Assembly (NCBI RefSeq): GCF_003151075.1
Contig: NZ_CP029482.1
Coordinates: forward strand, 1,240,001 to 1,304,000
Source: Pseudomonas sp. 31-12
Lineage (GTDB): Bacteria > Pseudomonadota > Gammaproteobacteria > Pseudomonadales > Pseudomonadaceae
DNA: 64,000 nucleotides
Direction: 5' to 3'
This document shows, one piece after another, positions 16,474 to 25,946 of this stretch. A model generated the notes under the pieces. The model was not told where the DNA came from, made no database searches, and saw nothing but the letters and a program-made list of their open reading frames with translations. How positions within the stretch are numbered: the stretch's first letter is position 1; each line of letters opens with the position of its first letter. Both the position numbers and the translations under genes were made by a program.

Positions 16474-18267
16474 ATGACAAAAACAACAATGCGCGCCATC
16501 TTCACGCCGCAAGCGCTGGCCGCTGCGGTTGCCTTGGGCTGCTGTGCCCAGGCGCAAGCGGTTGCATTCAACATCGGCGAAATCGAGGGGACGTTTGACT
16601 CCTCGCTGTCCGTCGGCGCGAGTTGGGGTATGCGCGATGCCGATAGATCGTTGGTGGGCACCGTCAACGGCGGGACCGGACAGTCTTCGACCGGAGATGA
16701 CGGCCGGCTGAATTTCAAGAAGGGCGAAACCTTCTCCAAGATCTTCAAGGGCCTGCACGACCTCGAATTGAAATACGGCGACACCGGCGTGTTCGTCCGT
16801 GGCAAGTACTGGTACGACTTCGAGCTCAAGGACGAGGACCGCGAGTTCAAGCCGATCAGCGACAGTGGCCGCAAGGAGGGCGCCAAGTCGTCCGGTGCGC
16901 AGATTCTCGATGCCTTCGTCTATCACAACTATTCCATTGCCGATCTGCCGGGCACCGTGCGCGCCGGCAAGCAGGTGGTCAGCTGGGGTGAAAGTACCTT
17001 CATCGGCAACTCGATCAACAGCATCAACCCGATCGACGTATCGGCGTTCCGTCGTCCAGGCGCCGAGATCAAGGAAGGTCTGATTCCGGTGAACATGCTG
17101 TTCGCCTCCCAGGGCTTGACCGATCAGCTCTCGGTGGAAGGTTTCTATCAACTGGAGTGGGACCAGACGGTCGTCGACAACTGCGGCACCTTCTTCGGCA
17201 ACGACGTAGTGGCGGATGGTTGCAACAACAACTACACGGTCGGCAGCCCCGCGATTGCCCCGTTGGCGCCTTTGGCGTCAGCCTTCGGTCAACCGATCCA
17301 GGTGACCCGCGAGGGCGTGGTCGTGCCCCGTGGCGGCGACCGCGATGCGCGGGATTCCGGGCAGTGGGGCACGGCATTGCGCTGGCTCGGTGACGACACC
17401 GAGTACGGCCTGTATTTCATGAATTACCACAGCCGCACACCGACGGTCGGCACCACCACCGCCGGCCTGTCGACGCTGGCCAGCCTGCCGGGCATGGTGA
17501 GTGTCGCCAACCGACTGGCGCCGGGCAGCGGTGCAGGCCTGGCCCAAAGCGTGATGCTCGGACGCGGTCAGTATTACCTCGAATACCCGGAAGACATTCG
17601 TCTCTACGGCGCGAGTTTCTCCACCACCTTGCCTACCGGCACTGCGTGGAGCGGCGAGATCAGTTATCGCCCGAATGCTCCGGTGCAGCTCAGCACCAAC
17701 GACCTGACCCTGGCCATGGTCAACCCGATTGCCGGTGGCGCTGCATCACCGATCACCACCACCCCTGGTGCTGACAACAAAGGCTACCGCCGCAAGGAAA
17801 TCACCCAGATCCAGACCACCCTCACGCAGTTCGTCGATCAAGTGTGGGGCGCCCAGCGCTTGACCCTGGTCGGCGAAGCAGCGGTGGTTCACGTCGGTGG
17901 TCTGGAGTCGCGCAGCAACCTGCGTTACGGCCGCGACTCGGTCTACGGCCAGTACGGTTTCGGCGGCGATACCGAAGGTTTCGTCACCTCGACCTCCTGG
18001 GGTTACCGCGCCCGGGCGATCCTCGATTACGCCAACGTGATTGGCGGGATCAACCTCAAACCCAACCTGTCCTGGTCCCATGACGTCGCTGGCTACGGCC
18101 CCAACGGGCTGTTCAATGAAGGCGCCAAGGCAGTCAGCGTCGGCGTCGATGCCGACTACCGCAACACCTATACCGCGAGCCTGAGTTACACCGATTTCTT
18201 CGGCGGTGACTACAACACCCTGGAAGACCGCGACTTCCTGGCACTGAGCTTCGGCGTGAACTTCTGA
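16474..18267 (+). CDS. DUF1302 family outer-membrane protein
   Basis: A 597-residue exported protein with a signal peptide (positively charged MTKTTMRA start, hydrophobic core, AQAQA cleavage region near residue 29) and a beta-rich body ending in LALSFGVNF, a C-terminal aromatic residue as in outer-membrane barrels. DUF1302 proteins are almost always encoded beside DUF1329 proteins and belong to loci for uptake or handling of hydrophobic compounds such as fatty acids, esters or sterols in Pseudomonas. The precise ligand here is unknown. The start at 16474 follows a GGGGAAG site. An in-frame start at 16405 would put a non-signal segment in front. Confidence 0.85.
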   Translation: MTKTTMRAIFTPQALAAAVALGCCAQAQAVAFNIGEIEGTFDSSLSVGASWGMRDADRSLVGTVNGGTGQSSTGDDGRLNFKKGETFSKIFKGLHDLELKYGDTGVFVRGKYWYDFELKDEDREFKPISDSGRKEGAKSSGAQILDAFVYHNYSIADLPGTVRAGKQVVSWGESTFIGNSINSINPIDVSAFRRPGAEIKEGLIPVNMLFASQGLTDQLSVEGFYQLEWDQTVVDNCGTFFGNDVVADGCNNNYTVGSPAIAPLAPLASAFGQPIQVTREGVVVPRGGDRDARDSGQWGTALRWLGDDTEYGLYFMNYHSRTPTVGTTTAGLSTLASLPGMVSVANRLAPGSGAGLAQSVMLGRGQYYLEYPEDIRLYGASFSTTLPTGTAWSGEISYRPNAPVQLSTNDLTLAMVNPIAGGAASPITTTPGADNKGYRRKEITQIQTTLTQFVDQVWGAQRLTLVGEAAVVHVGGLESRSNLRYGRDSVYGQYGFGGDTEGFVTSTSWGYRARAILDYANVIGGINLKPNLSWSHDVAGYGPNGLFNEGAKAVSVGVDADYRNTYTASLSYTDFFGGDYNTLEDRDFLALSFGVNF

Positions 18268-18290
18268 TCTGGCTGAGAAGGATGAATTTG

Positions 18291-19658
18291 ATGCGCAAGA
18301 TGATTCTGCAATGCGGCGCCCTGGCCCTGAGCCTGCTGGCGGCCAACGTGATGGCGGCGGTCTCGCCGGACGAAGCGAACAAACTCGGCACCACCCTCAC
18401 GCCGCTCGGCGCCGAGAAGGCCGGTAACGCCGATGGGTCGATCCCGGCGTGGACCGGTGGCATCCCGAAAAACGCCGGTGCGGTGGACAGCAAAGGTTTC
18501 CTGGCTGACCCGTTCGCCAGTGAAAAACCGTTGTTCGTGATCACCCCGGCCAACGTCGACAAGTACAAGGACAAACTCTCGGAAGGCCAGGTGGCGATGT
18601 TCAAGCGCTACCCGGAAACCTACAAGATCCCGGTCTACCCGACTCACCGCACCGTGGCCGTACCACCGGAGCTTGTCGAGTCGGCCAAGCGCAGCGCGCT
18701 GAACGTGAACAGCATCAACGACGGTAACGGCCTGGCGAATTTCACTGGCAACCGCTACTACGCATTCCCGATTCCGAAGACCGGGGTCGAGGTGTTGTGG
18801 AACCACATCACCCGTTATCACGGCGGCAACCTGCGCCGCATCATCACCCAGGTGACGCCGCAGACCAACGGCAGCTACACGCCAATCCGCTTTGAGGAAG
18901 AGATCGCCGTCCCGCAATTGATGAAGGACCTGGACGCGGAAAAAGCTGCCAACGTGCTGACCTTCTTCAAGCAGTCGGTCACGGCGCCAGCGCGTCTGGC
19001 GGGTAACGTGCTGCTGGTGCACGAAACCCTCGATCAGGTGAAAGAACCGCGCCTGGCGTGGATCTACAACGCCGGCCAACGCCGTGTGCGCCGCGCGCCG
19101 CAAGTGGCCTACGACGGACCGGGCACCGCCGCCGATGGTCTGCGCACCTCCGACAACTTCGACATGTTCTCGGGTGCGCCGGATCGCTACGACTGGAAAC
19201 TGGTCGGCAAGAAGGAAATGTACATCCCCTACAACAGCTACAAACTCGACTCGCCGAGTCTCAAGTACGACGACATCGTCAAGGCCGGCCACATCAACCA
19301 GGACCTGACCCGCTATGAACTGCACCGCGTCTGGGAGGTGATCGGCACGGTCAAGTCGAGCGAGCGGCACATCTATGCCAAGCGCCACATGTACATCGAC
19401 GAAGACAGCTGGCAAGTGGCGCTGGCGGACCACTACGATGGTCGCGGTCAACTGTGGCGAGTGGCCGAAGGTCACGCCCAGTACTACTACGATCACCAGA
19501 CCCAGGCGTACACGCTGGAAGCGCTCTACGACATCATTGCCGGCCGATACATTGCGCTGGGGATGAAGAACGAAGAGAAGCACAGCTTTGAATTCGGTTT
19601 CGAAGCCAAGGCCGCGGACTACACGCCATCGGCGTTGCGTGCCGAGGGGGTTCGGTAA
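18291..19658 (+). CDS. DUF1329 family periplasmic protein (LolB-like fold)
   Basis: A 455-residue exported protein with signal peptide (MRKMILQCGALALSLLAANVM, cleavage after AA). The conserved beginning of the mature part is DEANKLGTTLTPLGAEKAGN with GSIPAWTGG, and the C-terminal YRYELHRVWEVIGT-type region and ADHYDGRGQLWRVAEGH segment are typical of DUF1329. Structure predictions for the family suggest a LolB/LppX-like lipid-binding fold. It lies 23 bases after the DUF1302 gene, so the two probably form one periplasm-outer-membrane system. ATG at 18291 has a good AGAAGGA site; ATG at 18282 is too close to it. Confidence 0.85.
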   Translation: MRKMILQCGALALSLLAANVMAAVSPDEANKLGTTLTPLGAEKAGNADGSIPAWTGGIPKNAGAVDSKGFLADPFASEKPLFVITPANVDKYKDKLSEGQVAMFKRYPETYKIPVYPTHRTVAVPPELVESAKRSALNVNSINDGNGLANFTGNRYYAFPIPKTGVEVLWNHITRYHGGNLRRIITQVTPQTNGSYTPIRFEEEIAVPQLMKDLDAEKAANVLTFFKQSVTAPARLAGNVLLVHETLDQVKEPRLAWIYNAGQRRVRRAPQVAYDGPGTAADGLRTSDNFDMFSGAPDRYDWKLVGKKEMYIPYNSYKLDSPSLKYDDIVKAGHINQDLTRYELHRVWEVIGTVKSSERHIYAKRHMYIDEDSWQVALADHYDGRGQLWRVAEGHAQYYYDHQTQAYTLEALYDIIAGRYIALGMKNEEKHSFEFGFEAKAADYTPSALRAEGVR

Positions 19659-19681
19659 GGTAATTGATGTATTCGCAGTGC

Positions 19682-19712
19682 AAAAGGCGACCGCTTGGTC
19701 GCCTTTTTTATG
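19682..19712 (+). terminator. Rho-independent terminator after the DUF1329 gene
   Basis: Arms AAAGGCGACC and GGTCGCCTTT with a 4-base loop, then a T-run, 25 bases after the stop. Confidence 0.92.
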
Positions 19713-19798
19713 GGCGTCAATCAGCGTTCTGAATACTTCTAAACAAGCGGGTTGTAGAGGGCTAGGGTTGCCGGACAATTATAAATAGGCACGCCGCA

Positions 19799-22354
19799 AT
19801 GACCGCCATGACCCCGTGTCTTGACCGTTCTGGATTCCTGCCCCGTCTGTCCTCGCATCACCTGTCGCGTGATCGATTGACCGGGCCTTTGCTGGCTTCC
19901 ACGTCACGGGTGAAATTTCTCTGCGCGCCGGCCGGCAGCGGCAAGACCGCGCTGCTCGCCGACTGCCTGTTACAGGCGCCGCCGCAATGCCGGGTGTGTT
20001 GGTTGCCGTTGTCTGGCGTAACGATGAGTGCGGCGGAGTTTCGTCAGCGATTGGCCGAAGCGCTGGGGTTGGCTTCGTCGGAAGAGTCGGCAATGCTCGG
20101 CGCGCTGGCCCGATGGCAGACGCCGACCTGGCTGTTTCTCGATGACTATTGCCGCGTTCCGAACCCGGAACTCGATCACCTGCTCGATCGCATGCTGGCC
20201 GTCAGTAGTCCTGTGCTGACGTGGTGGTTGGGCGCCCGCCGCCGCCCGCAATGCAATTGGCCACGGTTGCTGCTCGATGACGAATTGTACGAATGCGAGC
20301 GCGCCACGCTGGCCTTCAATCAAGCTGAGATTGCCTCGCTGTTGCGTCACCTGACGCCGGTTGATGCCAACAGCGCCGCCAGCAAGATTATCCAGATCAG
20401 CGGCGGCTGGTGCGCCGGTGTCCGCGTTGCGCTGCTGCAAAAATGCGACTGGTCGCGCAACGACCCGCATCACAGCCGAGCGGACACGTTGCTCGATTAC
20501 CTCGAACACGAACTGTTCACCAGCCTGACTCCGGAGTTGACGGAGGCCTGGCGGGTGCTCGCGCATTTGCCACGCTTCAATGCGCGGTTGTGCGGACACC
20601 TGTTTGGTGCGGGGGAGGGCGCGCAATGCCTGAAGACGTTGCAGGACCTGGGCTGCTTTATCGAGCCTTGGCAGGACTCGACCGACTGGCTGCAGATCTT
20701 CCCTCCACTCACGCAGTTGATGCGCGATGAGCAATGGCCGGCCGGGCGTTCCTGGCATCGCCGCGCCTGCCAGTGGTTCGCCGCCGAACTGGACTGGAAA
20801 GCCGCGTTCGAGCAGGCCTTGCTGGCCGAAGAGTTCGAGGTTGCGGTCAGCCTGTTACAGCATTTCAGTTTCGAGCATTTGTTCGAGGAACAGACGGTCG
20901 TGCTGTTGTTGCGGTTGTACGAGCAACAAGGCGAAGCGCTCATGTTCGGTTCGCCGCAACTGGTCGGGCTGATCACCGCGGCATCGCTGTTTGCGGGACG
21001 GTTTGAACAGGCCGGGGATTGCATCGAGCAGTTGTCACGATTCACCCCGCAGCCGTCGGCGATTCTGCAACGGCAACTGATCGCGCGGTGGCAGGCTCAG
21101 CAGGGTTGGCTGTTGCATCTGCAGGGGCGGGCAGAGGGCTCACGCGCGCATTTTCTCGATGCGCTGAATGACCTCGGCCCCGAGCTCTGGACTGTGCGCG
21201 TGATGTGCTTGTCGGGGCTGACTCAGCAGGCCTTGCTGCGGGGCGAGCTGGATGTCGCTCAGGCGATGAATCGGGAAGCTTTATGCCTGGCGCGTGCACA
21301 AGGCTCGCTGGTTTTTGAAGGGCTGCTGGAGCTCGATCATGCGCAATTGCTCGAGCAGCGTGGTGCTCTCCAGCGTGCCGAACTCTTGCTCGCCAATGTT
21401 CACCTCATGTTTACCAGGCAGCAGCGCAATGCCGAACCATTGCTTGGTCGATTGGCGTTGCAGCGTGGCCGTTTGAATCTGTCTCAGGGACGGGATGCGC
21501 AAGCGGCCGAGTTGTTCGAGAGTGGCTTGCGGATTTGTTTGCGCAACCACGACAAACGGGTTTTGTATGGTTTTCTTGGCCTGGCGCAATTGGCGGCCAA
21601 TCAGCGTGACTATGACTTGGCGTTTGCTCATCTACGCGACGCTGAGCGGCTGATGCAGCAGCGGCAGAGTCCTGACACCGTTTACCGCGGCGTGTTGTTG
21701 CAAATCAGCAGTCATTTCTGGCTACAGCAAGGCCGTCCCGAACTGGCTCGCGAAGCACTCACTCGAGTGCTGCGCCATTATCGTGGTCCGCAAGCGCGGC
21801 AAGCACCTCCCGCAACTTTGATGTTGATCGCACGGATCGAATATTTACTGGTGCTGGCGCAAGTTTATCTACACCAGGTCGACGACCCGATGATCCAATT
21901 TGAACAAATGCTTGAGCAGTCACAGAGGGCCGCAATCCCGACACTGGAAGTTGAACTGCTGTTCGCATGCACTGAAGGTGCCTGGTTGAAGGGGGACCTG
22001 GCTGGCGCCAGAGAATTCTTGCGCAAGGGCTTGAACCTCGCAGAGCGCTGTGGGCTGCGTCAGGCACTTCGTGAATTACAACTGCGTCAGCCGGGGTTAC
22101 TGTCGTCGCTGGGTATTGCCGAAAATTTCACTGAAAACAGCACAGTGGTCATTGAAATCAATCCACTCAGTCAGCGTGAGTCTGAAGTGCTGAAGTTAAT
22201 TGCCATGGGTAATTCCAATCAACAGATTGCAGAGCAGTTGTTCATCTCGTTACATACGGTGAAAACTCATGCTCGACGTATTCATGGAAAGTTAGGTGTC
22301 GAACGCAGAACTCAGGCGGTTGCAAAGGCCAAGCGATTGGGTTTGCTGGATTGA
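19799..22354 (+). CDS. MalT-like LuxR-family ATP-dependent regulator (LAL type)
   Basis: An 851-residue STAND-class activator. The Walker A is APAGSGKT at 43-50 and a Walker B-like WLFLDDYC follows near 115. A long helical repeat region resembling TPR/MalT repeats spans about 300-770, and the C-terminal LuxR helix-turn-helix is LSQRESEVLKLIAMGNSNQQ, then EQLFISLHTVKTH. Such proteins bind ATP and an inducer and activate neighbouring catabolic operons. It follows the DUF1302-DUF1329 pair after a terminator, so it has its own promoter. A TTGCCG / TATAAA-like pair lies just ahead of the start. By position it most likely controls the DUF1302/DUF1329 genes or linked lipid-use genes. Confidence 0.87.
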   Translation: MTAMTPCLDRSGFLPRLSSHHLSRDRLTGPLLASTSRVKFLCAPAGSGKTALLADCLLQAPPQCRVCWLPLSGVTMSAAEFRQRLAEALGLASSEESAMLGALARWQTPTWLFLDDYCRVPNPELDHLLDRMLAVSSPVLTWWLGARRRPQCNWPRLLLDDELYECERATLAFNQAEIASLLRHLTPVDANSAASKIIQISGGWCAGVRVALLQKCDWSRNDPHHSRADTLLDYLEHELFTSLTPELTEAWRVLAHLPRFNARLCGHLFGAGEGAQCLKTLQDLGCFIEPWQDSTDWLQIFPPLTQLMRDEQWPAGRSWHRRACQWFAAELDWKAAFEQALLAEEFEVAVSLLQHFSFEHLFEEQTVVLLLRLYEQQGEALMFGSPQLVGLITAASLFAGRFEQAGDCIEQLSRFTPQPSAILQRQLIARWQAQQGWLLHLQGRAEGSRAHFLDALNDLGPELWTVRVMCLSGLTQQALLRGELDVAQAMNREALCLARAQGSLVFEGLLELDHAQLLEQRGALQRAELLLANVHLMFTRQQRNAEPLLGRLALQRGRLNLSQGRDAQAAELFESGLRICLRNHDKRVLYGFLGLAQLAANQRDYDLAFAHLRDAERLMQQRQSPDTVYRGVLLQISSHFWLQQGRPELAREALTRVLRHYRGPQARQAPPATLMLIARIEYLLVLAQVYLHQVDDPMIQFEQMLEQSQRAAIPTLEVELLFACTEGAWLKGDLAGAREFLRKGLNLAERCGLRQALRELQLRQPGLLSSLGIAENFTENSTVVIEINPLSQRESEVLKLIAMGNSNQQIAEQLFISLHTVKTHARRIHGKLGVERRTQAVAKAKRLGLLD

Positions 22355-22553
22355 AGTCGCGTGTTGGTTTGTGACGGCGCTTTTTGCTTTTTTATTGCGA
22401 TTAAACGTGTGTTGGACGCAGTTGGGTTGCGCGGTGAGGGTTGTTTAATATGCAGAAAAAAGTTTGATGTTTTTATCTTGGGAGAGGGGCGTTAGTGTTT
22501 GTTGGTAGAGCAATTGGCATGGTGCCATTGCTGTTGTCAACAAGGATGATTTA

Positions 22554-24965
22554 GTGAGTTTTAATAACAGTGTGCCTAGTAAACGAGAGATGCGACTGGA
22601 TTACTGGCGTCAGAGTTTTTCGGAGCAACACGTTCAGCATTTTCTGGGGCTTGAAGCAGCGTTGGTTGAAAGTGAAAAGAATTTGAACGAAGCGTTAGGC
22701 CCACGCGCTTCTTTAAAGGCTTATGCACTGAATCGTGTTCGTTCATGGGCACGCATCGCCGCCGGTGTCGAGTGTGAGCCCGACCAGATTGTCGTGACGT
22801 CCCGACATACGCTCCGCGTTGCTGGCAAGGAGATCATTCAGGAGGATAAAAGATCGCTGACCGAGTTCGCGATTTTTGGTTTGCAAATTTCGACGCTTCA
22901 GGAATTGAGTTTTGCAGGTCCGGTTTACCCGGGGCTTACCAGCGCTGGCCTTCAACAATGGCTTGCCTCGGTCGACATTCGTTCTGACTTCGCCGTGATG
23001 ATGACTATCGATGCAACCGAGGTTATCAATGAAGCGATGCAAGAGTATTTGGCCAGGCAGATAGAATTCACTCTTTTTTGCGCGAGTGTCGAGCGTGCTT
23101 ACGAACGCTTGGACGACCACTGGGTGCTGCGATACCTGGCGGGTGATCCGGCATTGTTTGTCCGTGGCGTGGTGTTGCCGGGCACGGGCGCTGCAATGAA
23201 AGATCTGTTTGTCATCAGTGAGAGAGGGAACCCGCTGGGGCGAAACATCCTGTATGCGCCCGGTGCTCCCGATGAGAAGGTTTGGCACAGCTTTGACAGT
23301 GTCGTCGAGATGGGTAACGCAGTCGGTGATTGGGCCAGCAAGTCTTCGGATTTTATCGATGATCAGGTTGATAGCCGTTTTCGGGATTCGGCTCACTTGT
23401 TTTTTCGTGAGCTCGCGGCGAATAAACGCTTCTGGAAAAACGACGATGTACAACTGCGTGAGTTTATCGCGCCCAAGGCGGGACAGCCTTTGTTTGGTGT
23501 GGTGTCTGAAAGAATTCGTCGAGACAAAATTGAAGCGATCGAATTGGCCTCGGCAAACTATCGTTATGCGCCTGTCTTCTTGCGGGAGCAGTTTGCTCGA
23601 CTCAATACCGAACTCAAGGCGTTGTATACCGTTGAGGCGCGTGATCATGCGTTGATTTCGTATTATCAGTTTGCGTACGACTTGATCAAGTATCAAGTTG
23701 AGCAGGTGCTGAAGTCTCGGGGGGAACATGTATCAGTTGATCCGGATTTGATAATTGTCGAGTTAAGTTCGACGGAAAAACTGTCTCTGACTTCCATAAT
23801 TGTCAATGAGCATGTTTTCGACGCCAGAAATGAAGGCAGTGCAAAACCTTCGTACTACCCAAGATTCAGCCTGGCGGAGGGGCAGCCTGAATTCAAGGAG
23901 CTGGATATATACGAGTTGTCTTCGTGGTCCAAGGTGTTACGACCAGGTGAAAAATATATCGATATGTTGCGCGCGGTTTATCTGGATTCCACCGAGTTGA
24001 GTTACGCGTTCAGGCGCGGTGTTCATCAACAGCGTCAGCTGGCGGAAATGAACCGGGCTGTATTGTCAGAATACTTTCAGCAGCGAATCAACTATGAGCA
24101 ACGCAATGGTCTTTTCAATTTAATCAGTTCGCTGGAGCATGTGCAGACACGCCATCCGTTGGGCGATTACCCCGCGATGGAAAACAGTATCTACCAGCTT
24201 CACCTTGGTCGGCTTCGTCCGGTGGAGGGGGTCTATGTATTCCGGCTCATGACCGCGGGGAAAAACGAGGATTGGTTGTATACCCCGCAAGCTCCGGACG
24301 GTTTATGGTTTCGCCCATTCAGCCATTTTGATACGTCGGTTCGTATCAAGGGGTTGAGGGAGTACTACTCTACGCGCGTTCATTTCAGGGATCGGCTCGC
24401 GGTCAGCAATTACTTTGATGGACTTGAGGCCTCGACTCGTAGCCTGCCTCCGCCGACATTGGAGCACGACAGTCGGGTCCGAGAGTTCGTCAGGTCTTAC
24501 GACGACATGATCTGGCGCGTCATCAGGGATGTGGACGCGCAGACGACCAGTCTGGCCGAGATCATTGCGGGCCTGACGTACAACGCTGTCATCAACGCCG
24601 CACAGGTCATCAGCCTGATTATTCCTCCTCTAGGGCTCGCGGTCGCCGGAATACAAATCACCAAAAACATTCTTGAAGGCGCGCAGGCCTATCACGATGG
24701 GGACAAAAATAAAGCGATCACCCATTTCAAGGACGCATTGATTGATCTGGCCACGTTGGGCTATGGCAAATACAAAGAGCTGGGCAAGGGCGCAATCACC
24801 GCAGCGCAAAGAACGCTGATCGACCTCGCGGGTGATGCGAAGACACTTGCAGGCCTGGTTTCTGCAGCCACTGGGCAAGAGGTTCCGCACCAGGTACTGC
24901 AGCAAATTGTTCAGGATGTATTGGCCGACACGCAGGGACGGGGCAGCAAAACCATCGTCCGTTAA
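22554..24965 (+). CDS. Dermonecrotic/TcdA-TcdB-like toxin N-domain protein (DUF6543 type)
   Basis: An 803-residue protein without a signal peptide, starting with GTG behind AAGGAT. It resembles the large Pseudomonas family annotated as dermonecrotic toxin domain (DUF6543). It has an extended alpha-helical N-terminal region, the conserved RVREFVRSYDDMIWRVIRDVDAQTTSL-type segment before a hydrophobic stretch (residues about 669-703, AVINAAQVISLIIPPLGLAV), and then the AYHDGDKNKAITHFKDALIDLATLG motif. Family members often continue for another several hundred residues into a variable toxic end, whereas this one stops at 803. The gene is more AT-rich than its flanks. No immunity or secretion gene is adjacent. 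Function as a toxin is inferred from family only. Confidence 0.7.
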   Translation: MSFNNSVPSKREMRLDYWRQSFSEQHVQHFLGLEAALVESEKNLNEALGPRASLKAYALNRVRSWARIAAGVECEPDQIVVTSRHTLRVAGKEIIQEDKRSLTEFAIFGLQISTLQELSFAGPVYPGLTSAGLQQWLASVDIRSDFAVMMTIDATEVINEAMQEYLARQIEFTLFCASVERAYERLDDHWVLRYLAGDPALFVRGVVLPGTGAAMKDLFVISERGNPLGRNILYAPGAPDEKVWHSFDSVVEMGNAVGDWASKSSDFIDDQVDSRFRDSAHLFFRELAANKRFWKNDDVQLREFIAPKAGQPLFGVVSERIRRDKIEAIELASANYRYAPVFLREQFARLNTELKALYTVEARDHALISYYQFAYDLIKYQVEQVLKSRGEHVSVDPDLIIVELSSTEKLSLTSIIVNEHVFDARNEGSAKPSYYPRFSLAEGQPEFKELDIYELSSWSKVLRPGEKYIDMLRAVYLDSTELSYAFRRGVHQQRQLAEMNRAVLSEYFQQRINYEQRNGLFNLISSLEHVQTRHPLGDYPAMENSIYQLHLGRLRPVEGVYVFRLMTAGKNEDWLYTPQAPDGLWFRPFSHFDTSVRIKGLREYYSTRVHFRDRLAVSNYFDGLEASTRSLPPPTLEHDSRVREFVRSYDDMIWRVIRDVDAQTTSLAEIIAGLTYNAVINAAQVISLIIPPLGLAVAGIQITKNILEGAQAYHDGDKNKAITHFKDALIDLATLGYGKYKELGKGAITAAQRTLIDLAGDAKTLAGLVSAATGQEVPHQVLQQIVQDVLADTQGRGSKTIVR

Positions 24966-24974
24966 CCCTGCTGA

Positions 24975-25781
24975 TTAATCGCTGATCGGGCTCGCTGCAT
25001 GGACGGGCTCATGGCCCATCCGCCAACTCACGGCCCGCGTCGCCGCCAGCAATCGCTGCGCCGCCGGGCCGTTTTCGTCGGCGTGAAATAACGAGGTAGG
25101 GCCGACAATGGTCATGACCGCCGCGACATTCCCTACTGCGTTGAATACCGGTGCTGACAAGGCGTCCACCCCCGGCATGAGCAAACCATGCACATGATGC
25201 AGGCCGCGCTCGCGGATCTGTTCGCACAAGGCCGCATAGGCTTGATCGTCCGCCAAGACGTGCTCGTTGGTGTTTTGCAGTTCCTGATCGCGCAAGTCCA
25301 CGGTTTCGCGCTTCGGTAGAAACGCGCCAAACACCAGGCCAGTGGACGAGCTGAGCAACGGCAGCACCGAACCCAACTGCGTCACAACCGTCACCGCACG
25401 CACTGCCGGTTCGATGTGCACCACGGTCGCACCCTGATTGCCCCACACCGCCAAAAAGCAAGTTTCGTTCAGTTCATCGCGCAACTCGGCCAAGGGCAGG
25501 GCGGCAACTTTCAGCACGTCCATACTGTTGAGCGCGGCGAGGCCCACGCGCAGTGCTTCACGGCCGAGTCCGTAATGGTTGGTGGCGGTGTTCTGCTCGG
25601 CGAAACCGCTGGCGATCAGCGCCTGCAAATAACGATGAACCTTGCTCGCCGGCATCTGCACGTGTTCGGCCAGGCGCGACAACGAGGTCGAAGGCGACAA
25701 CTCGGCCAGGGCCTTGAGGATGTCGGTACCGACCTCGGCCGAGCGGACTTTCTGTTTGTCGTTGTTGCGCGGCGTTTCCAT
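24975..25781 (-). CDS. hmgR: IclR-family repressor of the homogentisate genes
   Basis: A 268-residue IclR regulator. It has the winged helix at residues about 16-75 (TDILKALAELSPSTSLSRLA, then MPASKVHRYLQALIASGFAEQ) and the IclR effector domain with its LSSSTGLVFGAFLP segment. It is divergent from hmgA, and HmgR of P. putida is an IclR repressor relieved by homogentisate, so the assignment by context is strong. The intergenic region holds palindromic half-sites suited to it. It converges on the preceding toxin-like gene, with only 9 bp between the stops. Confidence 0.88.
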   Translation of the reverse strand: METPRNNDKQKVRSAEVGTDILKALAELSPSTSLSRLAEHVQMPASKVHRYLQALIASGFAEQNTATNHYGLGREALRVGLAALNSMDVLKVAALPLAELRDELNETCFLAVWGNQGATVVHIEPAVRAVTVVTQLGSVLPLLSSSTGLVFGAFLPKRETVDLRDQELQNTNEHVLADDQAYAALCEQIRERGLHHVHGLLMPGVDALSAPVFNAVGNVAAVMTIVGPTSLFHADENGPAAQRLLAATRAVSWRMGHEPVHAASPISD

Positions 25782-25843
25782 GAAGGCAGTCTGATCCCGG
25801 GACGAATGGGCGTCTTTATAGCTTGACGGTCAATACCAATCAA

Positions 25844-25869
25844 ATTACGTTATGCGTAATCGAATTACG
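25844..25869. promoter_or_regulatory. Candidate HmgR operator (three half-sites)
   Basis: ATTACG (25844-25849) and CGTAAT (25855-25860) form a palindrome with a 5-bp centre, and a third half-site ATTACG (25864-25869) pairs with the middle one across 3 bp. It lies between the divergent hmgR and hmgA starts, about 65-100 bp from each. Confidence 0.65.
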
Positions 25870-25946
25870 ACAAAAATAACCCGGGCGTGCCGAGACCTCT
25901 GCAGCAGAGCGACAGGCCATTGCCTACTCCCTGTTCAGGAGGCTCC

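Noticed and set aside
18210..19778. A 522-codon frame antisense to the DUF1329 gene
   Set aside because: Same reason: conserved protein with signal peptide on the plus strand, no domain on the minus strand.
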